NCBI GenBank assembly: GCA_964496705.1
Contig: CAZCBJ010000002.1
Span: forward strand, 1 to 57,664
DNA: 57,664 nucleotides
Source: CAZCBJ01 sp964496705
GTDB lineage: Bacteria > Chloroflexota > Anaerolineae > Anaerolineales > Anaerolineaceae
Direction of reading: 5' to 3'
Shown: positions 7,862-16,981 of the stretch, one piece after another
Numbering within the stretch: the first letter of the stretch is position 1
Layout: every line of letters starts with the position of its first letter
The notes under the pieces: model-generated
What the model saw: only the letters and a program-made list of their open reading frames with translations
What the model was told of the DNA's origin: nothing
Database searches by the model: none
Made by a program: the position numbers and the translations under genes

Positions 7862-8422
7862 ATGGATGTACGTATGAACTATTGGAAAACGCACCTCATC
7901 CGCCTGCGCGCCATCGAACCCGAGGATGCCCGCATTTTCTATGAATGGAACCAGGACAGCGAAATGGCGCGCAACCTGGATTTCGTCTGGCCGCCGGGTT
8001 CATTCGAAGCTCAAAAGCAGTGGGCGGAGAAGGAATCAACCACCCGACGTGAAGATGACAGTCTGTTCCTGGTGATAGAAAATATGGCCGGACAGGTGGT
8101 GGGGATGATCAGCACGCATCATTGCGACCGCCGCTCTGGAACCTTCAGCTACGGGGTGGGAATCCTTTCGGAACACAAGCGCAAGGGTTATGCGCGCGAA
8201 GCCATCCTGCTGGTACTGCGTTATTACTTTGGAGAATTGCGCTATCAAAAGGTAACGGTGGACATCCATGCCAATAACCCAGATTCAGTCATCCTGCATG
8301 AAAAACTGGGCTTCCAGCCGGAAGGGCGACTTCGCCGCATGTTCTTCTCCCAGGGCGAATATCACGATAGCTTTTATTTTGGGTTGACCGCCGAGGAATT
8401 CACCCAAAAATATCTTGCGTGA
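7862..8422 (+). CDS. GNAT acetyltransferase, RimJ/RimL type
   Basis: A 186-aa N-acetyltransferase of the GNAT superfamily. It shows the early HLIRLRAIEPEDARIFYEWN motif of the RimJ/L group, strand/loop VGMISTHHCDRR, the acetyl-CoA pyrophosphate loop EHKRKGYAREAI (R/Q-x-x-G-x-A form) and the C-terminal LHEKLGFQPEGRLRR motif. Substrate unknown: ribosomal-protein N-termini, polyamines and antibiotics are all precedents. An ATG four codons later (7874, MNYWK) fits the family start equally well. It ends 17 nt before the convergent ABC transporter gene. Confidence 0.88.
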   Translation: MDVRMNYWKTHLIRLRAIEPEDARIFYEWNQDSEMARNLDFVWPPGSFEAQKQWAEKESTTRREDDSLFLVIENMAGQVVGMISTHHCDRRSGTFSYGVGILSEHKRKGYAREAILLVLRYYFGELRYQKVTVDIHANNPDSVILHEKLGFQPEGRLRRMFFSQGEYHDSFYFGLTAEEFTQKYLA

Positions 8423-8439
8423 TTGCACCCGCCCAGCCG

Positions 8440-10275
8440 TTAATCATCCGCAATCCCATTCTTGAACTGCTTGTCATGCAGAGTCTTATATAACCCGCCC
8501 CTGGCGAGCAACTCGGCGTGGCTGCCCTCTTCGATGATGCGTCCGTCATCGATGACGCAAATGCGGTCGGCGTTCTTGATGGTGCTCAATCGATGGGCGA
8601 TGATCACCGCGCTGCGCCCGGTCAGTAAACGCTCAAGGGCTTGCTGGATGAGGGCTTCGCTGACCGTGTCGATGTTGGCTGTGGCTTCGTCCAGAATCAG
8701 GATGCGCGGGTCGGTGAGCACGGCGCGGGCGATGCACACCAACTGGCGCTGACCGAAAGAAAGGTTGGCGGCATTCTCCAGGATGATCGTGTCATAGCCT
8801 TCTGGCAAGCCGCTGATAAAGTCATGGGCGTTGGCCATGTGGGCGGCTGCCTGCACCTGTTCGTCGCTGGCAGTGGGATCGCCAAAGCGTATATTTTCGG
8901 CGATGGTGCCAGCGAACAGGAACGAATCCTGCGGCACGATGCCCACCTGACGGTGCAGTGAACGTTGGCGCACGCTGCGCACGTTGATGTCATCAATCAA
9001 TACATCGCCTTGAGTGGCCTCGTAAAATCGGCCGATCAGGTTGGCTACGGTGCTTTTGCCAGCGCCGGTGGGGCCGACCAGGGCGATATGCTCGCCGGGC
9101 TGGATGAGCAGGTTGACCTCGTGCAGCACCTCAGGCGTATTCTCGCGGTAGCGGAAGGAGACCCGGCGCAGCTCAACCTTGCCGCGGATGACCGGCATGT
9201 CCACCGCGTCGGGTTGGTCAACCACATCGCTGCGCGTGTCCAATAGTTTGAGCACCTGTTCGCCGCCAGCCATGGCGGACTGCATGGTGGTGTAAAGCCG
9301 GCTCAGTTCCTGGATGGGCTGGAAGAAACGCGAAACGTAGGAGAGGAAGGCTACCAACACACCCACCGTCACGCCGCCGGCAAGCACCTCTCGCCCCCCC
9401 GTCCACAACACAACCGCGATGGCCAGCATGCTCAGGAATTCAATGGCCGGCAGGAAGATGAACGACAGCGACATGGCGTTGATGTGCGCGTCACGGTTGG
9501 CCTGGTTCACTTTGTTAAAGCGCTCCTGGGTCATATCTTCCTGGGCAAAGGCTTGAATCACACGCACTCCGGCGATATCCTCAGCCAGATTGCCCACCAC
9601 CGCAGCCACGCTGGAGCGGGTCTGGCGGAAGGCGTTCTGAGCGCGTTGGGCGAAGAGCACTGTTGCCAGCACCATCAGCGGCAGCACCAGCAGCGCGTAC
9701 AGGGCCAGTTTGGCTGACATGGAAAACATGATGGTGATGATCCCGGCCAGGATAAAAGCATCGCTGATGAAGGTGATCCAGCCCTGCGAGAGCAGCTCAT
9801 TGATCACCGCCACATCGTTGATCACCCGCGAGACGGTCACGCCGACAATGTGGGTGTCGTGATAAGAGAGTGACAGCTTTTCGAGGTGGCGGAAGAGGTC
9901 ACTGCGCAGAGTGTTCAGCACGCGCTGACCGACGCGCGGGAGCAGGTATTGCTGCCCGGCTGAGGTGACATACAATCCAACGTAGGAGGCGCCGGTGATC
10001 AGGGCGATGCGCAGCAGCCCGGCGGTGTCGCTGGTGGCAATGTACGAGTCGATGATGATTTTCAACAGGTACGGGATGAGCAGCGTCAGCCCGGTGGCAG
10101 CCAGCATGGCCAGGAAGGCGATCATCAACGGGCGCCAGTGCGGTTTGAGATAGACCAGCAGGCGGGAGACGACCTTCCAGTTGAATGCCTGCCCTTGATG
10201 CTCGCCGTCACCGAACTGGTCCAGCAGCGCGCCCGGCCCCATGTGCGGTCCGCCCACCCCGACACCAAAGCTCAT
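8440..10275 (-). CDS. ABC exporter half-transporter with the catalytic Walker B, heterodimer subunit
   Basis: 611 aa: an N-terminal six-helix exporter transmembrane domain (~40-330) and a C-terminal ATPase domain. Walker A GPTGAGKSTV near residue 401, Walker B ILILDEATANID with the catalytic Glu near 528, and the H-loop IIAHRLSTI are intact. The signature is the variant LSFGQ instead of LSGGQ. ATG overlaps the stop of the partner gene by 4 nt. Canonical Glu here with a degenerate partner site is the arrangement of asymmetric heterodimeric exporters such as TM287/288, BmrCD and LmrCD. Probably a multidrug or lipid exporter; the cargo is unknown. Confidence 0.92.
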   Translation of the reverse strand: MSFGVGVGGPHMGPGALLDQFGDGEHQGQAFNWKVVSRLLVYLKPHWRPLMIAFLAMLAATGLTLLIPYLLKIIIDSYIATSDTAGLLRIALITGASYVGLYVTSAGQQYLLPRVGQRVLNTLRSDLFRHLEKLSLSYHDTHIVGVTVSRVINDVAVINELLSQGWITFISDAFILAGIITIMFSMSAKLALYALLVLPLMVLATVLFAQRAQNAFRQTRSSVAAVVGNLAEDIAGVRVIQAFAQEDMTQERFNKVNQANRDAHINAMSLSFIFLPAIEFLSMLAIAVVLWTGGREVLAGGVTVGVLVAFLSYVSRFFQPIQELSRLYTTMQSAMAGGEQVLKLLDTRSDVVDQPDAVDMPVIRGKVELRRVSFRYRENTPEVLHEVNLLIQPGEHIALVGPTGAGKSTVANLIGRFYEATQGDVLIDDINVRSVRQRSLHRQVGIVPQDSFLFAGTIAENIRFGDPTASDEQVQAAAHMANAHDFISGLPEGYDTIILENAANLSFGQRQLVCIARAVLTDPRILILDEATANIDTVSEALIQQALERLLTGRSAVIIAHRLSTIKNADRICVIDDGRIIEEGSHAELLARGGLYKTLHDKQFKNGIADD

Positions 10276-12086
10276 GGCTGACTGCCTTTCCCCTGCCTGA
10301 GCTGGCGCTGGTAAATATCGGCATACAGGGCAGATGACTGCAGCAATTGAGCATGAGTGCCGCGGGCGCTGATTGAGCCGCGGTCGAGGACCAGTATGCA
10401 GTCGGCGCGCATCACCGTGCTCAAGCGGTGGGCGATGACGAAGGTGGTGCGCCCGGTCATCAGCCGGTCCAACGCCTGTTGGATCAGTTCCTCGGTTTCC
10501 GAGTCCACGCTGGAGGTGGCATCATCCAACACCAGCAGGCGCGGGTTGGTCAGCAGCGCGCGGGCAATGGCGATGCGCTGTTTTTGCCCGCCCGAAAGGG
10601 TGATGCCGCGCTCGCCGACCATCGTATCGTAGCCCTTGGCGGTCTGCATGATGAATTCGTGCGCTTGGGCTGTGCGGGCGGCAGCTTCGATCTCCTCCTG
10701 GCTGGCAGAGCTTGCCCCAAAGGCGATGTTTTCACGGATGCTGGCGGCGAACAGGGTGGTTTCCTGCAGAACGATGCCGATCTGGCTGCGCAGCGAGTGC
10801 AGGGTGGCGCGGCGGATGTCAAAGCCGTCGATGGTGATGCGCCCTTCCGTCGGGTCGTAGAAGCGCGGCAGCAGGTTGATGATGGTGGATTTTCCTGAGC
10901 CGGTCGGACCGACCAGCGCAATGATCTGGCCGGGCAGGGCTTCGAGATGGATGTGCTTGAGCACCTCGCGCCGCCGCCCGTAGGAGAAGGATACATCCTC
11001 AAAGCGGACATGTCCCTCAAATCGGGGCATTTCGATCGCATCGGGAGCTTCCTTCACCTCTGGAATGGTGTCGAGGATTTCAAATACGCGTTCAGCGGCC
11101 ACACTGGCCATGCTGATCGCAGGAATAATCATGCCCAGCAGGCGCACCGGGTTGAGCAGCTGCCCCAGGTAGGTGGTGAAGGCGACCAGCTCGCCGATGG
11201 TCAGCTCACCGCGCATGACCATCATCCCGCCGTAGTACAGGATGAACACCGAAGCCAGGTTGGCAATCAAAGACAGCATCGAGCTGCCGGTGGCCTGGAC
11301 GCGGGCGGAGCGGGCGCTCATTTCATACCAGCGTTCGTTTTCACTTTCGAAGCGGGCAATTTCAGCTTCTTCCTGGGCGAAGGCTTTGACCACCCGCGCT
11401 CCGCGCAGGCTCTGTTCCACCCGCGTGGTCAATACGCCGAGTTGCTTTTGGATGGCGGCGCTGAGCGGGCGGAAATGCTTTCCAAATTGGATGGCGCGCC
11501 AGGCGAGGATGGGCATGGCGGCCACGCCCAGCAGCGCCAGCCGCGGGTTCATCCAGATCAGCACCACGGCGGTGATCAGCATCATCACCGTGCTGTCGAG
11601 GACGCGGATGGTGGCGCGCCCGGTGAGGAAGCGGATGCGCTCGACATCCTGGATGGCGCGCGAGAGGATGTCGCCCGCCTGGCTGTGATCGTGGAAGGAG
11701 AAAGAGAGCAGGGTCAGCTTTTTTTGTAATTCACCGCGCAGGTCGGCGGCAACGTTCTGTGAGGCCGTCTCGCTCCAGCGACCCTGAAAAAAGGTGACCA
11801 CGCCGCGCAACACGGTCAACCCGAGCAGTCCGATCACGCTCCAATTGAGCAGGCGCAGGTCGGCTTTGCCGATGCCCTGGTCAATGATATGGCGGATCAA
11901 CTGCGGCGTGGCCATGTTGATCAAGGTGACGCACAACATGCACAGGTAGGCACCCAGGGTCAGGTACCAGTAGGGGCGCAGGTAGCTGTAGCAGCGCATC
12001 AAGACGCCCGCCGAGGGGCGTTGAAGCTGTGCGGCCTTTTGTTCAGACGACCGGATCAGATGATCGAGAAAACCGATACGACGCAT
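10272..12086 (-). CDS. ABC exporter half-transporter with degenerate catalytic site, heterodimer subunit
   Basis: 604 aa, same layout as its neighbour: transmembrane domain ~30-330, then the nucleotide-binding domain. Walker A GPTGSGKSTI near residue 392, canonical signature LSGGQKQRIAIARALL, H-loop VIAHRLSTV. Walker B reads LLVLDDATSSVD: the catalytic Glu (about residue 521) is Asp, the hallmark of the non-hydrolysing site in heterodimeric ABC exporters. It is the first gene of the pair and translationally coupled to the second (ATGA). A hairpin and short T-run lie upstream at 12103-12128. Confidence 0.92.
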   Translation of the reverse strand: MRRIGFLDHLIRSSEQKAAQLQRPSAGVLMRCYSYLRPYWYLTLGAYLCMLCVTLINMATPQLIRHIIDQGIGKADLRLLNWSVIGLLGLTVLRGVVTFFQGRWSETASQNVAADLRGELQKKLTLLSFSFHDHSQAGDILSRAIQDVERIRFLTGRATIRVLDSTVMMLITAVVLIWMNPRLALLGVAAMPILAWRAIQFGKHFRPLSAAIQKQLGVLTTRVEQSLRGARVVKAFAQEEAEIARFESENERWYEMSARSARVQATGSSMLSLIANLASVFILYYGGMMVMRGELTIGELVAFTTYLGQLLNPVRLLGMIIPAISMASVAAERVFEILDTIPEVKEAPDAIEMPRFEGHVRFEDVSFSYGRRREVLKHIHLEALPGQIIALVGPTGSGKSTIINLLPRFYDPTEGRITIDGFDIRRATLHSLRSQIGIVLQETTLFAASIRENIAFGASSASQEEIEAAARTAQAHEFIMQTAKGYDTMVGERGITLSGGQKQRIAIARALLTNPRLLVLDDATSSVDSETEELIQQALDRLMTGRTTFVIAHRLSTVMRADCILVLDRGSISARGTHAQLLQSSALYADIYQRQLRQGKGSQP

Positions 12087-12102
12087 TGGTCAGTCGAGGG
12101 GG

Positions 12103-12128
12103 GAAAAAGGATCAGGCAGAAAGCCTGA
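12103..12128 (-). terminator. Possible intrinsic terminator after the YfhO-like gene
   Basis: On the minus strand a perfect 6-bp hairpin TCAGGC-TTTCT-GCCTGA is followed by CCTTTTT. It sits between the membrane-protein gene (stop at 12193) and the ABC pair (start 12086). The stem is short, so termination may be weak; it could also be a 5' leader structure of the ABC mRNA. Confidence 0.4.
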
Positions 12129-12192
12129 AATGAGTATAACAGAAACAACCTGTCAGGCAGGCTTTTCCATGCAGATGATGACAAACGTTAGA

Positions 12193-14142
12193 TTAAAAAG
12201 ATTGTTTTTTCCGCGCGAGCCACACCACCAGAGCCACACCCAGCAAGCTGACCAGCAGGCCGAGGGGGACATCCCACGGGCGGTAGCGGAACTGGAAGGT
12301 GTGGACGCCGGCCGGGGCGGTGACCTGCAGCCAGCGGTTGGGCTGCAGCCGGGTAAAGCGCCCATCCATCCAGCCAACCCACCCGTCGAACGAGTTTTCC
12401 TGGACGGTCAGCAGTCCGTCCTGGCTGGTCTGGCAGAACACGTCAATATGTCCGCCGTTCGCGCTGGCTTTACACGGCACCACCTGACCATCGGTGGTGC
12501 TGACCGCGGCGTAATGGTTGTCGGGGTATTCGACCACGAACATCCCGTCCACCTCGCCGATATAACCGGGTTGGGTCTGAGATTCTTCGGTGCGGGTGAC
12601 CTCGATGACAGGCTTGGGGTAATCGCGGTCTTTCCATACCCACGGGCGGTAGAGATGGGCGATTTTCATCCCGCTGCCCAGCGTGGAGGGCACCATCAGG
12701 TATTCGCCATAGGGCATGCCCACCCATTCAGCGCTTTCAGTTTTCAAAATGTCCACCACTTTTGGCGGCACGCCGTCGATCAAGCCCATTAATGTCTGAC
12801 TGAAGCGGTAAACCGGGGAGATGGATAGGATCAAGGGGATGGCAACCACGAACCAGGCGATGGAAATATGCCAGCCTCCGCCGGTCTCACTGGTGTAGCC
12901 GATTTTTGGCCAGTTCAGTTTGAGCAGCAGATCCGCGCTCCAGGCCGCCAACCCTAATATCAGGGGCACAGCCAGCCCGGCGATGATCGGCGCGTTGCGG
13001 ATATACATCACCTCGGGGATGTAGGTTTGCAGGAACTGCATGAAATCCTTGCTGCTGATCAAATACACCAGGCCGATGGTCAGCAGAAAGTAAAGCAGCA
13101 GCCTGCCCTTTTCGCGCGGCACCAATCGCAGCGCACCCAGCGCCAGTAGAATGGGGATCCAGCCGATGTAATTGATATAAATATAGGCTGAAATATCGGC
13201 GCCGAGCATTTTGGCCCGGTAGATACCGATCTCACGGATCACCAGATTGAGCGGTGAGTATTCCAGGGGCTGCAACTGGCTCAAATAAGGATCGCTGTCT
13301 TTGATCACGTTGGGCAGGAAATTCAGCAACGGCACCCAGAAGATGCCCACCAGCAATGCCGCCAGTCCCAGGGCGAGCAAGAAATCCTTCCACAGCGCTT
13401 TGGGCGAGCGGATATCCTGCAGATAAAATAATGCCAGGCCGGTGAGAAAGCCGCCGAAAAGGCCGATCTGGATATAACCTTGTCCCGCCAGCAGAGTCAA
13501 GGCGATCATCACAGCGGTCCACAGCATAGCGCTGCGCTTGCGGGTCAGGGCCAGCTCCAAAGCGGGGGCCAACACCAGCGAAGCTGAAGCGGTGGATAGC
13601 ACCAGCATCAACCCGCCATTTTCCATGCGCCCGGCGAGATGTCCGCCCACCACAGCCAGCGCTGCCGCCCATATGCGCGGCATCCAGCCCAGGCCCATCA
13701 CCCGCGCCAGCCACCACTGCGCCAGGCCTGCCATGAACAGGCTGACCACCAGGATGACTTTGGCGCCGTTGACCACCCCCCAGATGAGCGTGGTCACGAT
13801 GACCAGCGGGTGCAGCACGGCGCCCTGCAATTCGGCGAAAGCCGGCGCGCCGCCGTTGGTGAAGCCGTTCCACAGGATGCACGTGCCGCATTTTCCCAGA
13901 AGCTGCCAGATATAGTGATACTGGGTGACCATTGGCACTTCATTGCCCAGCGGCAGGCGGTTGGGGTCAAAGTCAAACTGGTTGCGCCCGACGAACAAAG
14001 CCCAGGCGGCGATCAGGGCAACCTCAAACAGGGCGGCATAGGGAATTGTCTTGAAACGTGTCCTCTGGAAGAATCCGCTCAATGCAGCGCGCAGGCGGGC
14101 GAGTGGTTTGCGGGCTTGTTCTCGGGGGGCGCTGGACTCCAT
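12193..14142 (-). CDS. YfhO-like multi-pass membrane protein
   Basis: 649 aa with an N-terminal cytoplasmic tail (~35 residues), about twelve hydrophobic helices and a C-terminal extracytoplasmic region followed by a last helix. The end (NSFDGWVGWMDGRFTR, then PAGVHTFQFRYRPWDVPLG, then an Arg/Lys-rich tail) is typical of YfhO/DUF6541-type proteins, related to GT-C glycosyltransferases. The early loop NEVPMVTQYHYIWQ and WNGFTNGGAPAFA also fit. ATG 14142 has GAGGAG 7 nt upstream; an in-frame start at 14190 is less likely. Possible role in cell-envelope glycosylation; no partner gene adjoins it. Confidence 0.75.
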   Translation of the reverse strand: MESSAPREQARKPLARLRAALSGFFQRTRFKTIPYAALFEVALIAAWALFVGRNQFDFDPNRLPLGNEVPMVTQYHYIWQLLGKCGTCILWNGFTNGGAPAFAELQGAVLHPLVIVTTLIWGVVNGAKVILVVSLFMAGLAQWWLARVMGLGWMPRIWAAALAVVGGHLAGRMENGGLMLVLSTASASLVLAPALELALTRKRSAMLWTAVMIALTLLAGQGYIQIGLFGGFLTGLALFYLQDIRSPKALWKDFLLALGLAALLVGIFWVPLLNFLPNVIKDSDPYLSQLQPLEYSPLNLVIREIGIYRAKMLGADISAYIYINYIGWIPILLALGALRLVPREKGRLLLYFLLTIGLVYLISSKDFMQFLQTYIPEVMYIRNAPIIAGLAVPLILGLAAWSADLLLKLNWPKIGYTSETGGGWHISIAWFVVAIPLILSISPVYRFSQTLMGLIDGVPPKVVDILKTESAEWVGMPYGEYLMVPSTLGSGMKIAHLYRPWVWKDRDYPKPVIEVTRTEESQTQPGYIGEVDGMFVVEYPDNHYAAVSTTDGQVVPCKASANGGHIDVFCQTSQDGLLTVQENSFDGWVGWMDGRFTRLQPNRWLQVTAPAGVHTFQFRYRPWDVPLGLLVSLLGVALVVWLARKKQSF

Positions 14143-14225
14143 TCGATCTCCTCTATTTTTTGGGGTAATCTTAATTCTACACCCGATCAATCATTCAGCC
14201 CATCTGATGCTTTTCGGAGTAGATC

Positions 14226-15818
14226 TTAGAGATATCTCAGCATGTATAAATCCCCCGATGTGAATCCGCGCGCGGCATAATATGTGCGGGTGCCGATGGC
14301 GGCGATGACCGCCAGGCGCTGAAAGCCCTTGGCGCGAGCTATCTCGACCGCCTTATCAATCAGACGCGAGCCCAGTCCGGCGTGCTGGGCCGCGCCGCTT
14401 TGTTCTTCGCCCACCGCCAGCGACTGCCCGAAGACATGCACTTCGCGGATGATCGCCGCGCCGGTCAGCTCTTCCAATCCGAAAGGGGCGGCGGGATGCT
14501 GGGGCAGCGAGAGGCGCAGATAACCGGCAATGCGGTCAGAGGGAGTGACGAAGGAGAGGAAATGCTCTTCGGCGTGGGCGGCGTGATAACTGAGATCATC
14601 CAGGCACAAATCAGCCGCCGCGACCTTTTCGCCGCGCACCTCACGGCAGCGCACGCAGCGGCAGCGCTGTCCGCGGCGCGCAAGTTCTGCCAGCACGTCC
14701 TGGCGCAGGCTGGTGCGCTTGTTGCCGGCCACCACATGCTGCGAGCCGATGTCGCGGATGACGCGGTTGATCCGGCAGTAAGGCGGGATGGACGGCTTGA
14801 GGTCGGCGATCAGGCCGATCAACTCATCGGTGGTGTAGGGTTGGTACTCGCCGCGCCGCCAGAAATGGTATAGTTCTGCGCTCTCCAGTAGCTGGGTGGG
14901 ATAGATCTTGATCTCATCCGGACAGTAGCCTTCCTGCCACAGGCGGGCGAAATCCTGGCGGTCGGATTCCAGGCTGGCGCCCAGCAGGTTGGGCATCCAG
15001 TGCAGCACGATCTTGAACCCCGCCCGGCGCAGCAGCGCGCAGGCTTGCAGCGTTTCTGCGGCGGTGTGCCCGCGTTTGTTCTGCTCCAGAATGTGGTCGT
15101 TCAGCGACTGCGCGCCCAACTGCACCTTGGTGACTCCCAGGCGGCGCATGCGCACCAGCTCAGCCGGGGTGACCCAATCGGGGCGGGTTTCAACCACCAG
15201 CCCCACGTTGCGGTGCGCTCCGTTCTCGTTGCGCGCCTGGGCTGCTTGCAGCGTGGATGAATCGACCTCGTTCAGCGCATCGAAACAGCGGCGCATGAAC
15301 CATTCCTGGTATTCCGGCGAATAAACGCTCCATGTTCCGCCCAAGATGAGCAATTCGATCTTATCGGTGGGATGTCCAACCGCGGCGTAGGCTTCCAGCC
15401 GCGATTTGACCTGCATGTAGGGATCGAAGTTGTTTTGAAAGGCGCGCGCCGCACCCGGTTCATCTTTTAGATAGGATTTGGGCATGCGCGCTTCAGTGGG
15501 ACAGAAGACGCATTCGCCCGGGCAGGCGCACGGCCCGGTCAGCACAGTCACGGTGGTCACACCCGAAAGCGTGCGCACCGGCTTCATGCGGATGCGCGCG
15601 AGCAGAGCGGGGTCAGGCGTCCATTCGCCCGATTCCACCAGCCGGCGGTAGGCTGCCACCAACACGTGCTTGCCCACGTACCCGCCGCCCGGCAGCGGAT
15701 GGCGGCGCACGGCTTGGAAGGGATCAACGCCGGCGCGCACCTCCTCCAGCACGCGGCGCGCGGCAGCCAGCATATCGGCGGAATATTGGCGGGATTTGAG
15801 CCATTCGTCAGTATTCAT
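14226..15818 (-). CDS. elp3: Elp3-family tRNA uridine-34 carboxymethylation enzyme (radical SAM + GNAT)
   Basis: 530 aa, the usual length of Elp3. A radical-SAM cluster motif CACPGECVFC is present near residue 92, followed by KSRLEAYAAVGHPTDKIELL and the DEIKIYPTQLLESAELY segment. The C-terminal ~130 residues form the GNAT domain (EVHVFGQSLAVGEE, AQHAGLGSRLIDKAVEIAR). Elp3 uses SAM and acetyl-CoA to install carboxymethyl on the wobble uridine of tRNA; bacterial homologues occur in Chloroflexota and act without the other Elongator subunits. A Trm9-like methyltransferase is divergent 92 nt away, which would supply the next step of the pathway. Confidence 0.95.
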   Translation of the reverse strand: MNTDEWLKSRQYSADMLAAARRVLEEVRAGVDPFQAVRRHPLPGGGYVGKHVLVAAYRRLVESGEWTPDPALLARIRMKPVRTLSGVTTVTVLTGPCACPGECVFCPTEARMPKSYLKDEPGAARAFQNNFDPYMQVKSRLEAYAAVGHPTDKIELLILGGTWSVYSPEYQEWFMRRCFDALNEVDSSTLQAAQARNENGAHRNVGLVVETRPDWVTPAELVRMRRLGVTKVQLGAQSLNDHILEQNKRGHTAAETLQACALLRRAGFKIVLHWMPNLLGASLESDRQDFARLWQEGYCPDEIKIYPTQLLESAELYHFWRRGEYQPYTTDELIGLIADLKPSIPPYCRINRVIRDIGSQHVVAGNKRTSLRQDVLAELARRGQRCRCVRCREVRGEKVAAADLCLDDLSYHAAHAEEHFLSFVTPSDRIAGYLRLSLPQHPAAPFGLEELTGAAIIREVHVFGQSLAVGEEQSGAAQHAGLGSRLIDKAVEIARAKGFQRLAVIAAIGTRTYYAARGFTSGDLYMLRYL

Positions 15819-15897
15819 AAGATGATTGTGCAGCGCGTAGCTTGAGTTGGGCGGCTTTTGGCCCGGTTCAGGAGATGGTTTTTCAGCATGGTTAATT

Positions 15898-15903
15898 TAT
15901 AAT
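15898..15903 (+). promoter_or_regulatory. Possible -10 element of the Trm9-like gene
   Basis: A perfect TATAAT overlaps the first in-frame ATG (15902). If used, transcription would begin near 15910, at the second ATG (15911), giving a leaderless mRNA. No convincing -35 is seen, so this may be coincidence. Confidence 0.35.
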
Positions 15904-15910
15904 GGGTTGC

Positions 15911-16648
15911 ATGCGTCCTGAAATTGTCTCAGCGCTTCTTTCCGTTAATAATGAATTCTACCAAACATTCGGCCCGGCGTTCGCAGCCACCCGGCGGCGC
16001 ATCCAGCCGGGTGTGCGGCGCATCCTGGACAGCCTGCCAGCCGGCGGGGATTGGCTGGACCTGGGTTGCGGATCGGGGGCGTTGGCGGTTGAATGGCTCA
16101 AAGCAGGGAAGGGCGGCAGGTACACCGGACTGGATTTCAGCCAGCCTTTGCTGACCGAAGCGCGCAGGGCGGCCAGCGGCGCAGGAATTGAGTTCCTGGC
16201 AGCCGACCTGTCTGCGCCGGATTGGGATGCCCCTCTGGCAGGGCGCAAATTCGATGGGGCGCTGGCTTTTGCGGTGCTGCACCACCTGCCGGGGGAGGCG
16301 CTGCGCCGGCAGGTGGCGGTTAAAGTGCGCAGCTTGTTAAAACCGGGCGGCTGGTTCATCCACTCAGAATGGCAGTTCCAGCATTCGGCGCGGCTGATGG
16401 CGCGCGTCCAGCCCTGGGAGCGCATCGGGCTGCGCGGGGAGGATGTCGAGCCGGGCGACACGCTGCTCGACTGGCGCTTTGCGCTGCCCGGGCAGAGCGA
16501 ACAAAGCGGATTGCGCTATGTGCACCTCTTCAACCGCGAGGAGCTGGCCCGGCTGGCAGCCGCAGCAGGATTCACCATTCAGGATGAATTTGAATCGGAC
16601 GGAGAGGGTGGACGGCTGGGTTTGTATCAACGCTGGCGGCGCGAATAA
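15911..16648 (+). CDS. SAM-dependent methyltransferase resembling Trm9/ALKBH8 tRNA methyltransferase
   Basis: 245 aa class I methyltransferase. Motif I is LDLGCGSGALA, motif II YTGLDFSQPLL, motif IV ALAFAVLHHLP, and post-I LKPGGWFIHSEW. The C-terminal half (EPGDTLLDWRF, then GLRYVHLFNREELARLAAAA and GGRLGLYQRW) recalls the region of Trm9/ALKBH8 that ends in RYYHxFxxxEL and LY/Wxx. Trm9 methylates carboxymethyl-uridine at the tRNA wobble position, the product of Elp3, whose gene lies divergently 92 nt away. Family membership is certain, the Trm9 role is inference. ATG 15902 would add three residues. Confidence 0.8.
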   Translation: MRPEIVSALLSVNNEFYQTFGPAFAATRRRIQPGVRRILDSLPAGGDWLDLGCGSGALAVEWLKAGKGGRYTGLDFSQPLLTEARRAASGAGIEFLAADLSAPDWDAPLAGRKFDGALAFAVLHHLPGEALRRQVAVKVRSLLKPGGWFIHSEWQFQHSARLMARVQPWERIGLRGEDVEPGDTLLDWRFALPGQSEQSGLRYVHLFNREELARLAAAAGFTIQDEFESDGEGGRLGLYQRWRRE

Positions 16649-16663
16649 CCAACCCGGAGAGGA

Positions 16664-16918
16664 TCAGGGTCCGCTCAGGATTTCAATATCATCCACGGCC
16701 ACACTGCCCACCGTGACCAGCACGATCTGCTGGAATTGTGTGTTGCCGACCCGGTCAGGATAGTTTCCGACAGCCTCTTCATTGACAAACAACGTCCACT
16801 GACCGCCAGTGCGCGCGGCGCGCACCCGGTAGTTCTGGTTGCGGGCTGGTTTGGTGGGGGCGATGATCATCTCATCGGTGTGTTTATAAGAAATAAAAAC
16901 TTGATATCCCGCGGTCAT
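16664..16918 (-). CDS. Short LamG/jelly-roll-like fragment, doubtful gene
   Basis: An 84-aa frame convergent with the methyltransferase gene, stop 15 nt away. Text such as YRVRAARTGGQWTLFVNEEA and VDDIEIL resembles the last strands of concanavalin/LamG-type domains (YRLRV...WTLYVNG...FDDIRV), so it may be the surviving C-terminal end of a larger secreted protein. There is no signal peptide and no ribosome site. Its 5' end overlaps the promoter of the mgtC-like gene, which argues against it being an intact gene. A start at 16945 is also open. Confidence 0.35.
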   Translation of the reverse strand: MTAGYQVFISYKHTDEMIIAPTKPARNQNYRVRAARTGGQWTLFVNEEAVGNYPDRVGNTQFQQIVLVTVGSVAVDDIEILSGP

Positions 16919-16930
16919 GGGCGATATTAT
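16901..16930 (+). promoter_or_regulatory. Promoter of the MgtC-like gene
   Basis: -35 TTGATA (16901-16906), 18-nt spacer, -10 TATTAT (16925-16930). The predicted start near 16937 leaves a ~45-nt leader ending in AAGGAGGTG before ATG 16982. Confidence 0.6.
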
Positions 16931-16981
16931 AATCCTGACAACCATTATAGATTAAACTTGGTTATCGCAAGGAGGTGTCGG

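Noticed and set aside
12130..12792. A plus-strand frame of 220 codons at the end of the YfhO-like gene
   Set aside because: It is antisense to the conserved C-terminal domain of the YfhO-like protein and has no domain of its own.
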